DNA from: Colletes latitarsis
Lineage: Eukaryota > Arthropoda > Insecta > Hymenoptera > Colletidae
DNA: 64,000 bases
NCBI RefSeq assembly: GCF_051014445.1
Contig: NW_027488368.1
Span: 27,068,001 to 27,132,000 of the forward strand
Direction: 5' to 3'
Shown here: piece by piece, positions 1-8,803 of the stretch
Numbering within the stretch: the stretch's first letter is position 1
How the letters are laid out: the number at the start of each line of letters is the position of its first letter
Notes under the pieces: generated by a model
Databases searched by the model: none
The model's input: only the letters and a program-made list of their open reading frames with translations
What the model was told of the DNA's origin: nothing
Program-made: the position numbers and the translations under genes

Positions 1-1
1 C

Positions 2-2419
2 TTGTTCGACGATTCCGAATTAAAGGTGCTCGGTTTACGGTGGATACCGTCAGGTGATTATTTTTATTTCAATCTGCAACGGTTTCAGCCGTCTGCAGTG
101 CCGATGACCAAAAGAAATTTGTTCTCGGAAATAGCCAAGTTGTTCGATCCACTCGGCTGGTTATCACCAGTCCTGATTCGTGCGAAGATTTTGATGCAGT
201 CCCAATGGCTGGAGAAAATCCAGTGGGACGATCAAATCTCCGCGAATACGCTAAAGACGTGGAACACGTTTTGCGTGGATTGGGGCAGCTTGAAGAAATT
301 GAAGATCCCTAGATGGATTCATTACGGAGCAGACACAATTTCCGTGGAAATCCATGGATTCTGTGACGCTTCGCTCGCTGCCTACTCAGCAGTTACTTAT
401 TTACGAGTGACCGCAATGAACAATGTCATTTCCACGACATTGATAATGGCGAAAACGCGAGTAGCACCAATTAAAACGCAGTCGATTCCTGTTCTGGAAT
501 TGAATGGCGCGGTATTGCTCGCCGAGCTTATAGTGCACGTGGAAAGGTCACTTTCGTTGAAAGTCGATCGAATAATCTGTTGGACAGATTCCACGATTAC
601 ACTAGCTTGGTTGAGAAAGCATGCCTCCACATGGAAGGTTTTAATAGCCAACCGTGTGTCGAAAGTCCAGACACTTCTTCCCAAGGCTGAATGGAGGCAC
701 GTTCCCACACGATCCAATCCCGCGGATTTAAATTCGCGAGGAGTGGACGCAGCGGAACTTCTTCAATCAAAATTGTGGATTTCTGGACCGTCTTGGCTTA
801 AACAATCGGAGGATTGTTGGCCAAAATCACCTTCGGCAGTTGAGACCGAAGAAGGTAAACGCACATTGCATGCCCATGTAACCACTCCGAAAACGGAATG
901 GGAGTTTGTATTCCGTTTTTCGAACTGGCATAAACTACTTCGCGTAACCGCTTACTGTCTCCGACTGAGGAGACCGCTGCACGGTGAACGCAGACTGTAT
1001 GCTGATAAGCATGTGGAAGCGGCTGAGATGCAGCTTGCAACCGAACGAGTTGCTCGCTATCTACAGCGTACACACTTTGCAAAAGAGTACCGGTGTTTAA
1101 AAGAACGCCGGGAAATTCCGTTAAAATCCCCGCTGAAAAGTTTAAACCCTTTTCTCGACGACAAAGATGTTTTGAGAGTCGGGGGAAGACTGGTGAATGC
1201 CGTATTAACATGGGAAACAAAGCACCCCATAATCCTGCCGAGACATCACGTATCCACGTTGATTATAAGGCAGTGCCACGTGGACACGTTGCATGGGGGC
1301 TTGCAATTAACCATGTATACCGTAAGGCAAAAATTTTGGATCCTTGGCTGCCGAAACGCGGCACGAACGATCATCCACGAATGCATGCGATGCGTGAGAT
1401 GGAGGGCAAAAACCTCCACGCAAATCATGCAGGATTTGATTCCGGAGCGTTGCTGCGAGGCGAGAGTTTTTTCAAACTGCGGAATAGATTACGCGGGACC
1501 CTTTCGAGTCCGTGATTCCGCCGGTCGAGGAAAAACAGCCCATAAGGCATACATTGCAGTTTTCGTCTGCTACGCGACAAAAGCTGTTCATATAGAACTC
1601 GTCCACGATTATACGACGAGTGCTTTTCTGGCCGCACTGGATCGGTTTATAGCACGAAGGGGGGTTCCGTCCTGTATTTTCAGTGACAACGGAACTAACT
1701 TTGTCGGTGCCGATCGAGAATTACGCGAAAATTTCAAGGCAGTGTATGATACACCAGAAATGCGTAGTAAATGCGGTCAGAAAGGAATAAGGTGGAAATT
1801 CAACCCACCGAGTGCACCTCATTTTGGAGGCATGCAGGAGGCCGGGGTGAAATCGGTGAAATATCACCTAAAACGCACTCTGGGCGAATTCACTCCTACC
1901 AGCGAGGAAATGCAGACTTTACTCTGTAAGATCGAGGCGAGTTTAAACTCTCGGCCGATCGCTGCTATGAGTGATAGTCCAGATGATTATGCCCCGCTAA
2001 CACCGGGCCATTTTTTAGTCGGCGGTCCATTAAATGCACTTCCGACAAAGTCCGTGGAAACTGAGCATACCTCACGTCTTACACGTTGGAGGGCGATTCA
2101 GAAGTTTCACGAACAAATCTGGAAACATTGGTCGCGTGATTATCTCACGCAACTTCAAAACCGGTATAAATGGCGTACTGTCCAAGAACAACTAAAAATC
2201 AACGATCTGGTTTTAGTGCAGAATCCTCTGCTTCCCCCTAATCAATGGGATATGGGACGAATAGAAGAGGTTTATTCGGGACAGGATGGGCACGCGCGTG
2301 TTGTTAAAATACGCACGGCGAAATCTGCTTTTACACGACCAATTACTCGGTTGTGTAAATTGCCTGTGGATTTTTCCACGGTAGCGACAAATGGCAACGT
2401 CGCTGTCGAGGAAACATAG
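2..2419 (+). CDS. BEL/Pao Pol, C-terminal part (RNase H, integrase), 5' truncated by window
   Basis: This corresponds to residues 962-1766 of the full polyprotein at 44140-49440. Visible in order are: the Pao-type region after the polymerase (residues 1-60 here); an RNase H-like domain with acidic residues in CDAS (D122), LELNG (E166) and WTDS (D196); the integrase HHCC zinc finger (H426, H431, C461, C464); the integrase D,D,E core (D496 in GIDYAGP, D562 in SDNGTN, E613 in MQEAG); and a C-terminal tail with the GHFLVGGPL stretch typical of BEL/Pao integrases. There are no internal stops. The first codon is not a true start, since the frame enters from beyond the window edge. Integrase would insert the cDNA; RNase H removes the RNA template. 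Confidence 0.93.
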   Translation: MFDDSELKVLGLRWIPSGDYFYFNLQRFQPSAVPMTKRNLFSEIAKLFDPLGWLSPVLIRAKILMQSQWLEKIQWDDQISANTLKTWNTFCVDWGSLKKLKIPRWIHYGADTISVEIHGFCDASLAAYSAVTYLRVTAMNNVISTTLIMAKTRVAPIKTQSIPVLELNGAVLLAELIVHVERSLSLKVDRIICWTDSTITLAWLRKHASTWKVLIANRVSKVQTLLPKAEWRHVPTRSNPADLNSRGVDAAELLQSKLWISGPSWLKQSEDCWPKSPSAVETEEGKRTLHAHVTTPKTEWEFVFRFSNWHKLLRVTAYCLRLRRPLHGERRLYADKHVEAAEMQLATERVARYLQRTHFAKEYRCLKERREIPLKSPLKSLNPFLDDKDVLRVGGRLVNAVLTWETKHPIILPRHHVSTLIIRQCHVDTLHGGLQLTMYTVRQKFWILGCRNAARTIIHECMRCVRWRAKTSTQIMQDLIPERCCEARVFSNCGIDYAGPFRVRDSAGRGKTAHKAYIAVFVCYATKAVHIELVHDYTTSAFLAALDRFIARRGVPSCIFSDNGTNFVGADRELRENFKAVYDTPEMRSKCGQKGIRWKFNPPSAPHFGGMQEAGVKSVKYHLKRTLGEFTPTSEEMQTLLCKIEASLNSRPIAAMSDSPDDYAPLTPGHFLVGGPLNALPTKSVETEHTSRLTRWRAIQKFHEQIWKHWSRDYLTQLQNRYKWRTVQEQLKINDLVLVQNPLLPPNQWDMGRIEEVYSGQDGHARVVKIRTAKSAFTRPITRLCKLPVDFSTVATNGNVAVEET

Positions 2420-2613
2420 GAAATACAGCATCAATCGGGCAAGGATATTGTACGGTGAGGTACCACCGCGTCCTTAGCAACCAGGATTCACGTCTATCTA
2501 TCCGCCGTTGCTACGGCCAGATCTGAGGTACGGGTTGCCTAGCAACGCAAACAACTCGACTGAATCTGCGCTCCGAACGGAGCCATCTTGCCATTAGTCA
2601 ACTTCTAGCCACG

Positions 2614-3291
2614 ATGAGCGACACGAGCAACGAAGAGGGCACAATTTTGATCTCAGGAGATCCTGAGATCGATCTTCGGTTCGACCGAATTATGCGAATC
2701 GGAGAGGAGGCCGGTACACCAGCTAGACAGCAGGAACCGGTGCTCAATCTCGACCAGGAGGTCGAAGTTACCCTCGGCCTGGACAGGGTACGGGTACCCG
2801 CCAGGGTAATGGAGGAGGGCGGAAGGCACCAGGTGGAGTTACCCGGAGGTAAATACATCCTCCGGTGGGCCCCTGGAGGACGACTCCTCCATAGCTCTTG
2901 GAAGCCAGACAAGCCGGTGAGACCAGTCCAAGACCCAACTGCTGCGGGTTCAGCCGCTGCACCGGCCACATCGGCAGCTGCCATGCCGCCGAAGGAGACA
3001 GCCGCGGCAGTCGGCCCTGCCAGACCTGCTCCACGGCACAAGAAGAGAAAGCGTAAGGCAGCCACACCGGAAGCTCCTTACCCCTGCCAAGCGGGGACGA
3101 GCCGAGGGGAAATGCCCGGAACTTCCGGATCGCGGCCAACACAGCCACCCGGCCCACGCCGAGCGAGGAGGCGTCCGTGGCGCCAACCAGGAACGCTCGA
3201 AACGGTGGAGGCCACGACGCGAGCATTAGCAGATCAAATGCTCATGACGACAATGCGGTTCCTGAGTGGAGCCGCCCCGGGACAGTCGTAA
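2614..3291 (+). CDS. BEL element second ORF, unknown function (copy 1)
   Basis: This 225-codon frame lies between the pol stop (2419) and the polypurine tract (3418), where some LTR elements keep env. I do not recognise the product. Visible features are an acidic N-terminus, a short ordered-looking stretch at residues 50-95 rich in V, R and G, an Ala/Pro-rich linker at 108-140, a basic nuclear-localisation-like run RHKKRKRK at 141-148, and a second basic cluster at 181-190. There is no signal peptide, membrane segment or fusion-peptide-like stretch, so it is unlikely to be an envelope. The ATG at 2614 is preceded by GCCACG, an acceptable eukaryotic start context. It is identical to 49635-50312. 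Confidence 0.6.
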   Translation: MSDTSNEEGTILISGDPEIDLRFDRIMRIGEEAGTPARQQEPVLNLDQEVEVTLGLDRVRVPARVMEEGGRHQVELPGGKYILRWAPGGRLLHSSWKPDKPVRPVQDPTAAGSAAAPATSAAAMPPKETAAAVGPARPAPRHKKRKRKAATPEAPYPCQAGTSRGEMPGTSGSRPTQPPGPRRARRRPWRQPGTLETVEATTRALADQMLMTTMRFLSGAAPGQS

Positions 3292-3417
3292 GTACTTTTA
3301 ATTATTATAAAAATTTGAAATTTTTTGAATTAAAAGTGCGCGCCTCTCTTTCTCGGTTCGCATAAAATCATTGCCGTACGGGTCAGCCGCGTCCTCTTAG
3401 TGTTGCACAATTCGTGC

Positions 3418-3428
3418 AAGGGGGGCGG
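3418..3428 (+). other. Polypurine tract (plus-strand primer)
   Basis: The purine run AAGGGGGGCGG, with one C, ends two bases before the 3' LTR, the expected place for plus-strand DNA priming. Confidence 0.75.
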
Positions 3429-3430
3429 TA

Positions 3431-5331
3431 TGTTTAAATATCGCGTGAGTCCGAGACGGAGAAACTCGGCCGCGATGCCCGTATCTATATTGAATTCGCG
3501 GAATTCTAGATGGTTGTGCTGACGTGGAAATTTTCCATCGTTCAGTTTTGTATACCGCGGCTATTTACGTGTTTTTTCCAGTTAGCTTCACGGGAATTCT
3601 CGAGTTTTGAGAGAAATTCTAGGAATTGTGTTGCTAGCGACGAGAAAGAGAGAGAAACGAGATCTATCGAAGAAAGGTCGATAGACGAAACGCGGCAGCG
3701 CCGCACCGTGGCCACGCAGCGAGGAGCTGCCCGGGGCCCAGCAGCGCGATGCGTCGCTAACCAGTACTGCGCCTGCGCGACGGAGCCAGCCGGGGCCGTG
3801 GCTGCTTGCAGATCGTCACGCTTCAGTACTGAGCCGTCGGTGATCCAGAGCAGACCTAGTTACGATCTCGCTCCGGTTTTCAATCGAAGCTCAGAAGAGT
3901 GTGAGCTAAGCTCGCTCTTAAATAGAAACAGCAAGTGGACAGCGTAATAATTTAGTGGAAAATCTCGTCATCGTGACTTGAGATTTTCCCAGAGATAGGA
4001 CAATCTGCCTGTTGTTGTAGCGATCGCACGGCACGCCGGGTGTGAAGCGATCGTAGACGCAGGAGTGTGATTGAACGTTGCCGGTCGTGGATGCGACTGC
4101 GACGTTGGAGACTCGGTGTCGATCGCCTTGAGTCTTCTTCCAATTATCCGGTTAGAGCTACTGGAAGGCTGATACTGATATACTAGTATCGCCTGGTGGT
4201 AGTTCACCGTTTGTAGAAGTCGTAGGAAACCCACTGAAGCCACCCGTCCTGTGTACCGTAGAGAGTACACCGACCGGTGGGGTGGAAAGTTTCACCGACC
4301 AGTCTGGAGCTATACGGCGTAGGAGCAACCGGAAGGTAGATATTCAGGAAGGATATCACCTCGTGGTGCTCTCCGTGCATCGGGCTTCGGAGAACCCGTT
4401 CCAATATACCGTCGTGAGGGGACAATAAGTAGAGCCTAAGCGTACGGTGGAGCAAAGGGTTCGAAGAGCCTTCCTCCCACCTCTACACCTACTACCAGCT
4501 GTGAGTCGACCACACTGGGCTGTAAACGTAGGGTGGATAGGTTAGCAGGGGAATTTCGTCCTAATCTGGCGAGCCGCAGGCCAGTTCCTCGAACTAAAGG
4601 AGCCGCCGTCGAGGCCGCTACGGCTGGCTGTCGGGCATTCCTGGCTGAAAGGAATCGCTGGCTAGGCAGCTGCGTAGGCAGGCCGCAGGTCCCTCCTGAG
4701 GAGCAGCTGACGAGGGAGCCGAACCAGGACAAGACGTCCTCTTGCGTAGGTGGTGTCCAGACGCCACTCGCACGGTGAGCGTGCTCGCGGGATATAGCCT
4801 CTTGGAGCCTTACAACCTCCATTTGGTTTCCCGTCCGTGGCATTGCGAGAGCGAACCCGGTAGATAGGAGGAGATCTTCATCTACCCGGTTGTGCACGTC
4901 GGTGAGATCGTAAGAAACGAATCTCATCGACCAGAAAGAATATACAGTCCACTGGTTAGAGCGCTAAATTGCCAGGCAGCTCTCCCCTCCAAACACACTA
5001 GACTGTCGCTGGAGCGCGAGATAAGCAGCTGACGCGCGCGTTAACGTGTAAGCTGTCCGCAAAATATTCACACTTTGCTGTACAATTGTGTTACAGAAGG
5101 CCTCCACCAAGGTAAATGAATTAGGAGAAAGCAAAGAGGAGACCGGCCGGAAAAGTGAGCCGTGTTTTCCGCAATTTTTGTTTTCCTTTTTATTTATTTT
5201 GACATTTTTAGTTTTGTAATACATTATATTTTGTAAAATAAATTTAACTTTTTTTGTAAAAGTTGTAACTGTTTCTCTACCTGTCTGATCCCTCATCCGG
5301 ACCCACGTTAAAGTCCCTTAGTACTTTAACA
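3431..5331 (+). repeat. BEL/Pao 3' LTR (copy 1)
   Basis: This 1901-bp direct repeat is also found at 42115-44015 and 50452-52352. It begins TGTT and ends AACA, the usual TG...CA LTR termini. The only difference seen between the 5' LTR and the 3' LTRs is at offset 390 (A at 42504; G at 3820 and 50841). Reading frames of 60-165 codons inside it look like chance. The AATAAA near its end suggests the polyadenylation site. Confidence 0.95.
5237..5242 (+). promoter_or_regulatory. AATAAA polyadenylation signal in the LTR
   Basis: AATAAA lies about 90 bp before the LTR end and is followed by a T-rich stretch, a normal arrangement for 3' end formation of a retrotransposon transcript. Equivalent sites are at 43921-43926 and 52258-52263. 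Confidence 0.5.
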
Positions 5332-5336
5332 AAATA
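5332..5336 (+). repeat. BEL target-site duplication, right side (copy 1)
   Basis: AAATA directly follows the 3' LTR and equals the five bases before the 5' LTR at 42110-42114. Five-base duplications are usual for BEL/Pao. The surrounding DNA is an AAAT microsatellite, so a chance match cannot be excluded. Confidence 0.7.
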
Positions 5337-5346
5337 AATAAATAAC

Positions 5347-5356
5347 TATATATATA

Positions 5357-5401
<45 letters not shown>
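5347..5401. repeat. (TA)n microsatellite with a TG interruption
   Basis: An alternating TA run is broken once by TGTGTG. Its length is the same in the copy near 52368. Confidence 0.95.
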
Positions 5402-5405
<4 letters not shown>

Positions 5406-6101
5406 ATGATACTAACATAACTTGTCTACCTATAAAATGAAGGACGAATTACTCAAATTAAGTTGCATTAAATTACTTTAGTTGAAATGAATTGCCTTGG
5501 TCTAGATTAAAGTAAGTCAGTTTATGAAGTTAAGTTTGAAATCTAATCTAAGTTGAAATTTGGTTTAAATTAAGCTACATTAAATTATGATAAATTGAGT
5601 TGTATCGAGTTTATTACCCGTCTACTGATCGAGGCCCTATGTGTGCTAGGGGTTTAGATTTGGGTCTGATATTTCAGTTAGTATCGAAGTAAATTTGGAT
5701 TACGATTTGTGTTGAGCCCTGGTTTCGGTTAGCGTCGGGTTTAACCGCGTAAAATAGAGTCCAGTAAAATGCATGAAACACAATAACATTAAAATAAAGT
5801 AGATATAATAGGATAAAATAAAAAATACAATAAAATAAAAAAAGTAAAATAAAATAAAATAACATAAGATGAAATAGAATAAAACAAAATAGGAGCTAAC
5901 TAATGAATCTAAAATAATATAGCATACCGTAGAATAAAATAAAAATGGTATATGTACTATGGTATGTGGTATATAGAAAATTTATATAATGTTGCTATGT
6001 GCGCATAAAAGTTAATGTAGTGAGCTATGAAAAGAAGAAAATAAAGTAAAACTAAGATGAGAGGATATGGTCGAAAATTTGATCGCGATAATATAGGATT
6101 A

Positions 6102-6139
6102 GTTAATTAATTAATTAATTTATTTATTAATTAATTAAA
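6102..6139. repeat. (TTAA)n microsatellite
   Basis: A run of TTAA units with one TTTA variant block; it forms a palindromic, very AT-rich patch. Confidence 0.85.
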
Positions 6140-6179
6140 TTGACGCGCATTGAATCATATGTGGCTAATATAGGAAACC

Positions 6180-6600
6180 CAGGCGCAGTTACCATGGATT
6201 CCTGGTGACGCTAATACCCTATCCATAGTTACTGTCAGTCGTTTACTCATGGTACCTGACCGATAATCGGTGTAGTTGTGCCAGCCATCTATACCGACCG
6301 CTGGGAACTTTACCTACCTGCGTCGCCGTGTGCTGGTTTCCTTTCCCGCGTGCTGCCCTCGGCACACTTACCTGCCGTCGATAATCCCTCACTGGTCGGT
6401 GCTTTATCACCCGGCGATCACCCTTTACCATCAGGTGTCTCCTAGCAGCCGGCGGTTACTCATCGCCCATCGGTACTCCTCTCGTCCGGTCGGGGGTAAC
6501 TCCCCGGCCGTCGGTATCCTTACCTTCCTGCGGTATCACCCTCGCGAGGGTGTCCCCCTCTACCTTCCGTCAGTGCCATGCTGGCAGTAAAATCGGATTA
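6180..6600. other. GC-richer island with diverged CGGTA-type short repeats
   Basis: It stands out from the AT-rich surroundings. Words such as CGGTA, CGGTT and GTCGGT recur roughly every 20-25 bp between 6240 and 6575. The 104-codon frame at 6276-6590 appears to be a by-product of this composition. No family is recognised. Its copy is at 53201-53621. Confidence 0.5.
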
Positions 6601-6611
6601 AATCTTAACAA

Positions 6612-6623
6612 CCCCCCCCCCCC
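6612..6623. repeat. Poly(C) run of 12 followed by TGCTAC units
   Basis: A mononucleotide run of 12 C, then three TGCTAC/TGCTCC-like units. The copy near 53633 has the same length. Confidence 0.85.
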
Positions 6624-7222
6624 TGCTACTGCTACTGCTCCCTTACCACGTCATTTATCTAGTTTCTGTTTCGCTGCAACCTCGGATGGCGTGAAGGTGT
6701 GTATGTATGTATGTAATATAATATAGACGGAAACAGTGAATGTTAGTACGTGAGAGCTGGGAATAGTGATAACGTACCTAAGCGTCGCACTCCGATCAAA
6801 TACCGTGTCTACGACCACGCGTAAAGTCGTAGTAAAGAGTAAAAGAAATGAAACGTAAGAATAAGAATAAGGGCAAAACATAAAGACTAACATTACCCTC
6901 AAGTACGAGGTTCACACCATGTAAAAACAGGGATAGAGCCAGTTCTTTTGAGTGTTAATAGCGTCAGTATCGTCCAGATAAAATAAAAATAAAATATAAA
7001 ATATGAAAGGTGCGTAAAGAAAAATAAAAAACTGTGTAAAAAATAAGAAACTTTAGAATAAAATAAAATAAAATAACATAGAAAAATAAGATGATAAAAG
7101 TTAGAGTGAGGTAATACATTATGGTGATAACTAAAATAGATATGGTACAACTATGCTACGAGTCTAGGATAAGATGGTGCAAATGAAGTGGCGTCAAATA
7201 AATGGCTAAATTACTAAATAGG

Positions 7223-7253
<31 letters not shown>

Positions 7254-7255
7254 AG

Positions 7256-7298
<43 letters not shown>
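7223..7298. repeat. (AAAT)n microsatellite
   Basis: About 19 tetranucleotide units with one AAAGT interruption near 7254. It is repeated at the same length near 54244. Confidence 0.9.
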
Positions 7299-8020
7299 CC
7301 TATAACCTATAACGAAGCCGCGCCGTACGACTGAGATAGAGTAAAGTTAGACTAAAATTTGAGATAGAGTACTAAAATTATTTGTAATTTGTAATTTGTG
7401 ATGAATAGGCTGGAGCGATAAAACTATCACGCGCAAACCGAGGTAGCAGAATGAAATAAAGTCAGGTAGAGACTAGTTTAGCCGTTTTGTTTTCTTTTAA
7501 AGTCTGCTCGATGTGTCTTGCTGCATTAATTAGGTGTAGGTGTAAACGTCTGAGATATCGGTTGGTAAGTAAAAACCAATCAAACAAACCTGACCAAACA
7601 GAACAATAATGCATCAGTAAGTAGATAAGTTAGGTAAATGAGAGCGCACGTTACCATGTGCCCGGATTAGACTGGTTTTGTACGTGCGCAATAAATAAAA
7701 TAAATAAAATTGAAGTTGAATTTAAACTAAATGAATAACGTAAGTAAGTCTTAAAGTAAGTAGGTAAGTAAGTAAGTAATAAATCCCTGGATACATAAAT
7801 AGATGAATACCTGAGTAAAATAAGTTGGTACAGAGGGCGTATGTAAGAACGTTAAGGATGAATGGATAATCAGAAACAGTTAGATAAATGTGATGAGATG
7901 ATGATGAATGCATAATAATAAGTGCGTAGTAACTAAAAGTAAATAATAATCCCAAAGAAGTAAATAAATCACAATGAAGTTAATAAATAAATACGCAGTA
8001 ATATATAATAGGTTTAATAT

Positions 8021-8803
8021 CTAAATAGGTGTATCCGTGATATGTGTATTAGGTGACTGGGAATGACCAAAACTGAAAGTAGCAGAGGATCTCCTTGCCC
8101 AGTCTTGTGGGGGACGCAATGCGAGTGCCAGCGTCGGAAAGCTCGTGGGTGCCAACCCGGCCAGTCCCGATGCACCCGATAGCACCCGCCACCTTCTTCC
8201 ACGTGGTATTTCTACTGCGAGGGCGGCAAGGGGGGAGGGGGGAGGGAAACCCCCTCGCCGAGCCCTATCAATTTCCCTTTCATACTCCTCCTTCTCGCGT
8301 ATTATGTCCGTAACGTATTTTGCGATAGCCTCCCACTCTTCGATGCCCTCTAGCATCTTCCTCCCCATTTCTCTGACCGTGACCCTCCCCACCCTGAGGG
8401 TCACCGCCAACTCCCTTCTCTTATTGTCCCATTTCTTACAGGCACAGAGCGTGTGCTCTGCCGTGTCTATCTCCCCACAGCCGTACCAACACGCACCACA
8501 GGCCACCTTACCGATCCGATGCCTAAACTCGTTAAAGCACCCGTGACCGGTAAGTGCCTGGGTGAGGTGGTACGTGAGGGCACCGTGCCCCCTTCCGACC
8601 CATTCCCGTATGCTGGGGATCCAACCAAACGTGATTTTATCACGCCAGTGCTGCTGCCAGGAGCGTAGTGTGTCCTCAAGAACCCTCTCTCTTTCCGCGT
8701 CCCGGTGTGGCCCATTTGCGTTCTGCCCCTCCTGTGGCCCGGCCCCTGCCTGCACCGTACTTTCCAGGGCATACAGGGCCGCCCTTTCCTTAATCTTCAT
8801 CAC
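8021..8803 (-). CDS. LINE ORF2 C-terminal part (thumb and CCHC zinc motif), frameshifted from the RT
   Basis: This 260-codon frame continues ORF2 after a one-base frame break at 8815-8818. It carries the tryptophan-rich and TQ-LTGHGCF-type stretch (about residues 80-90) and a zinc motif C102-x2-C105...H117-x4-C122, both typical of R1-clade ORF2 C-termini and thought to help target or RNA binding. The conserved part ends near residue 175; the remainder, encoded by 8021-8280, is low-complexity and may be read-on. The true protein would begin in the upstream frame, so the first Met is not its natural start. Confidence 0.8.
   Translation of the reverse strand: MMKIKERAALYALESTVQAGAGPQEGQNANGPHRDAERERVLEDTLRSWQQHWRDKITFGWIPSIREWVGRGHGALTYHLTQALTGHGCFNEFRHRIGKVACGACWYGCGEIDTAEHTLCACKKWDNKRRELAVTLRVGRVTVREMGRKMLEGIEEWEAIAKYVTDIIREKEEYEREIDRARRGGFPPPSPLAALAVEIPRGRRWRVLSGASGLAGLAPTSFPTLALALRPPQDWARRSSATFSFGHSQSPNTHITDTPI

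Larger units (their letters stand above)
1..5331 (+). mobile_element. BEL/Pao LTR retrotransposon, 3' half (cut by window edge)
   Basis: It matches 47022-52352 of the complete element base for base as far as compared. It contains the end of gag-pol from RNase H onward, the second ORF, the polypurine tract and the whole 3' LTR, followed by the same AAATA flank. It is partial only because the window begins inside it; the 47-kb period predicts the rest to the left. Confidence 0.93.
5337..8013. other. AT-rich, microsatellite-filled DNA; no gene seen
   Basis: Low-complexity DNA dominated by AAAT, AAAAT and GTAA words on the plus strand. All reading frames here are short and of biased composition. 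It lies between the BEL 3' LTR and the 3' end of LINE ORF2. Before the BEL inserted it was continuous with 40259-42114. It may belong to the LINE's 3' region or be separate DNA. Confidence 0.75.
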
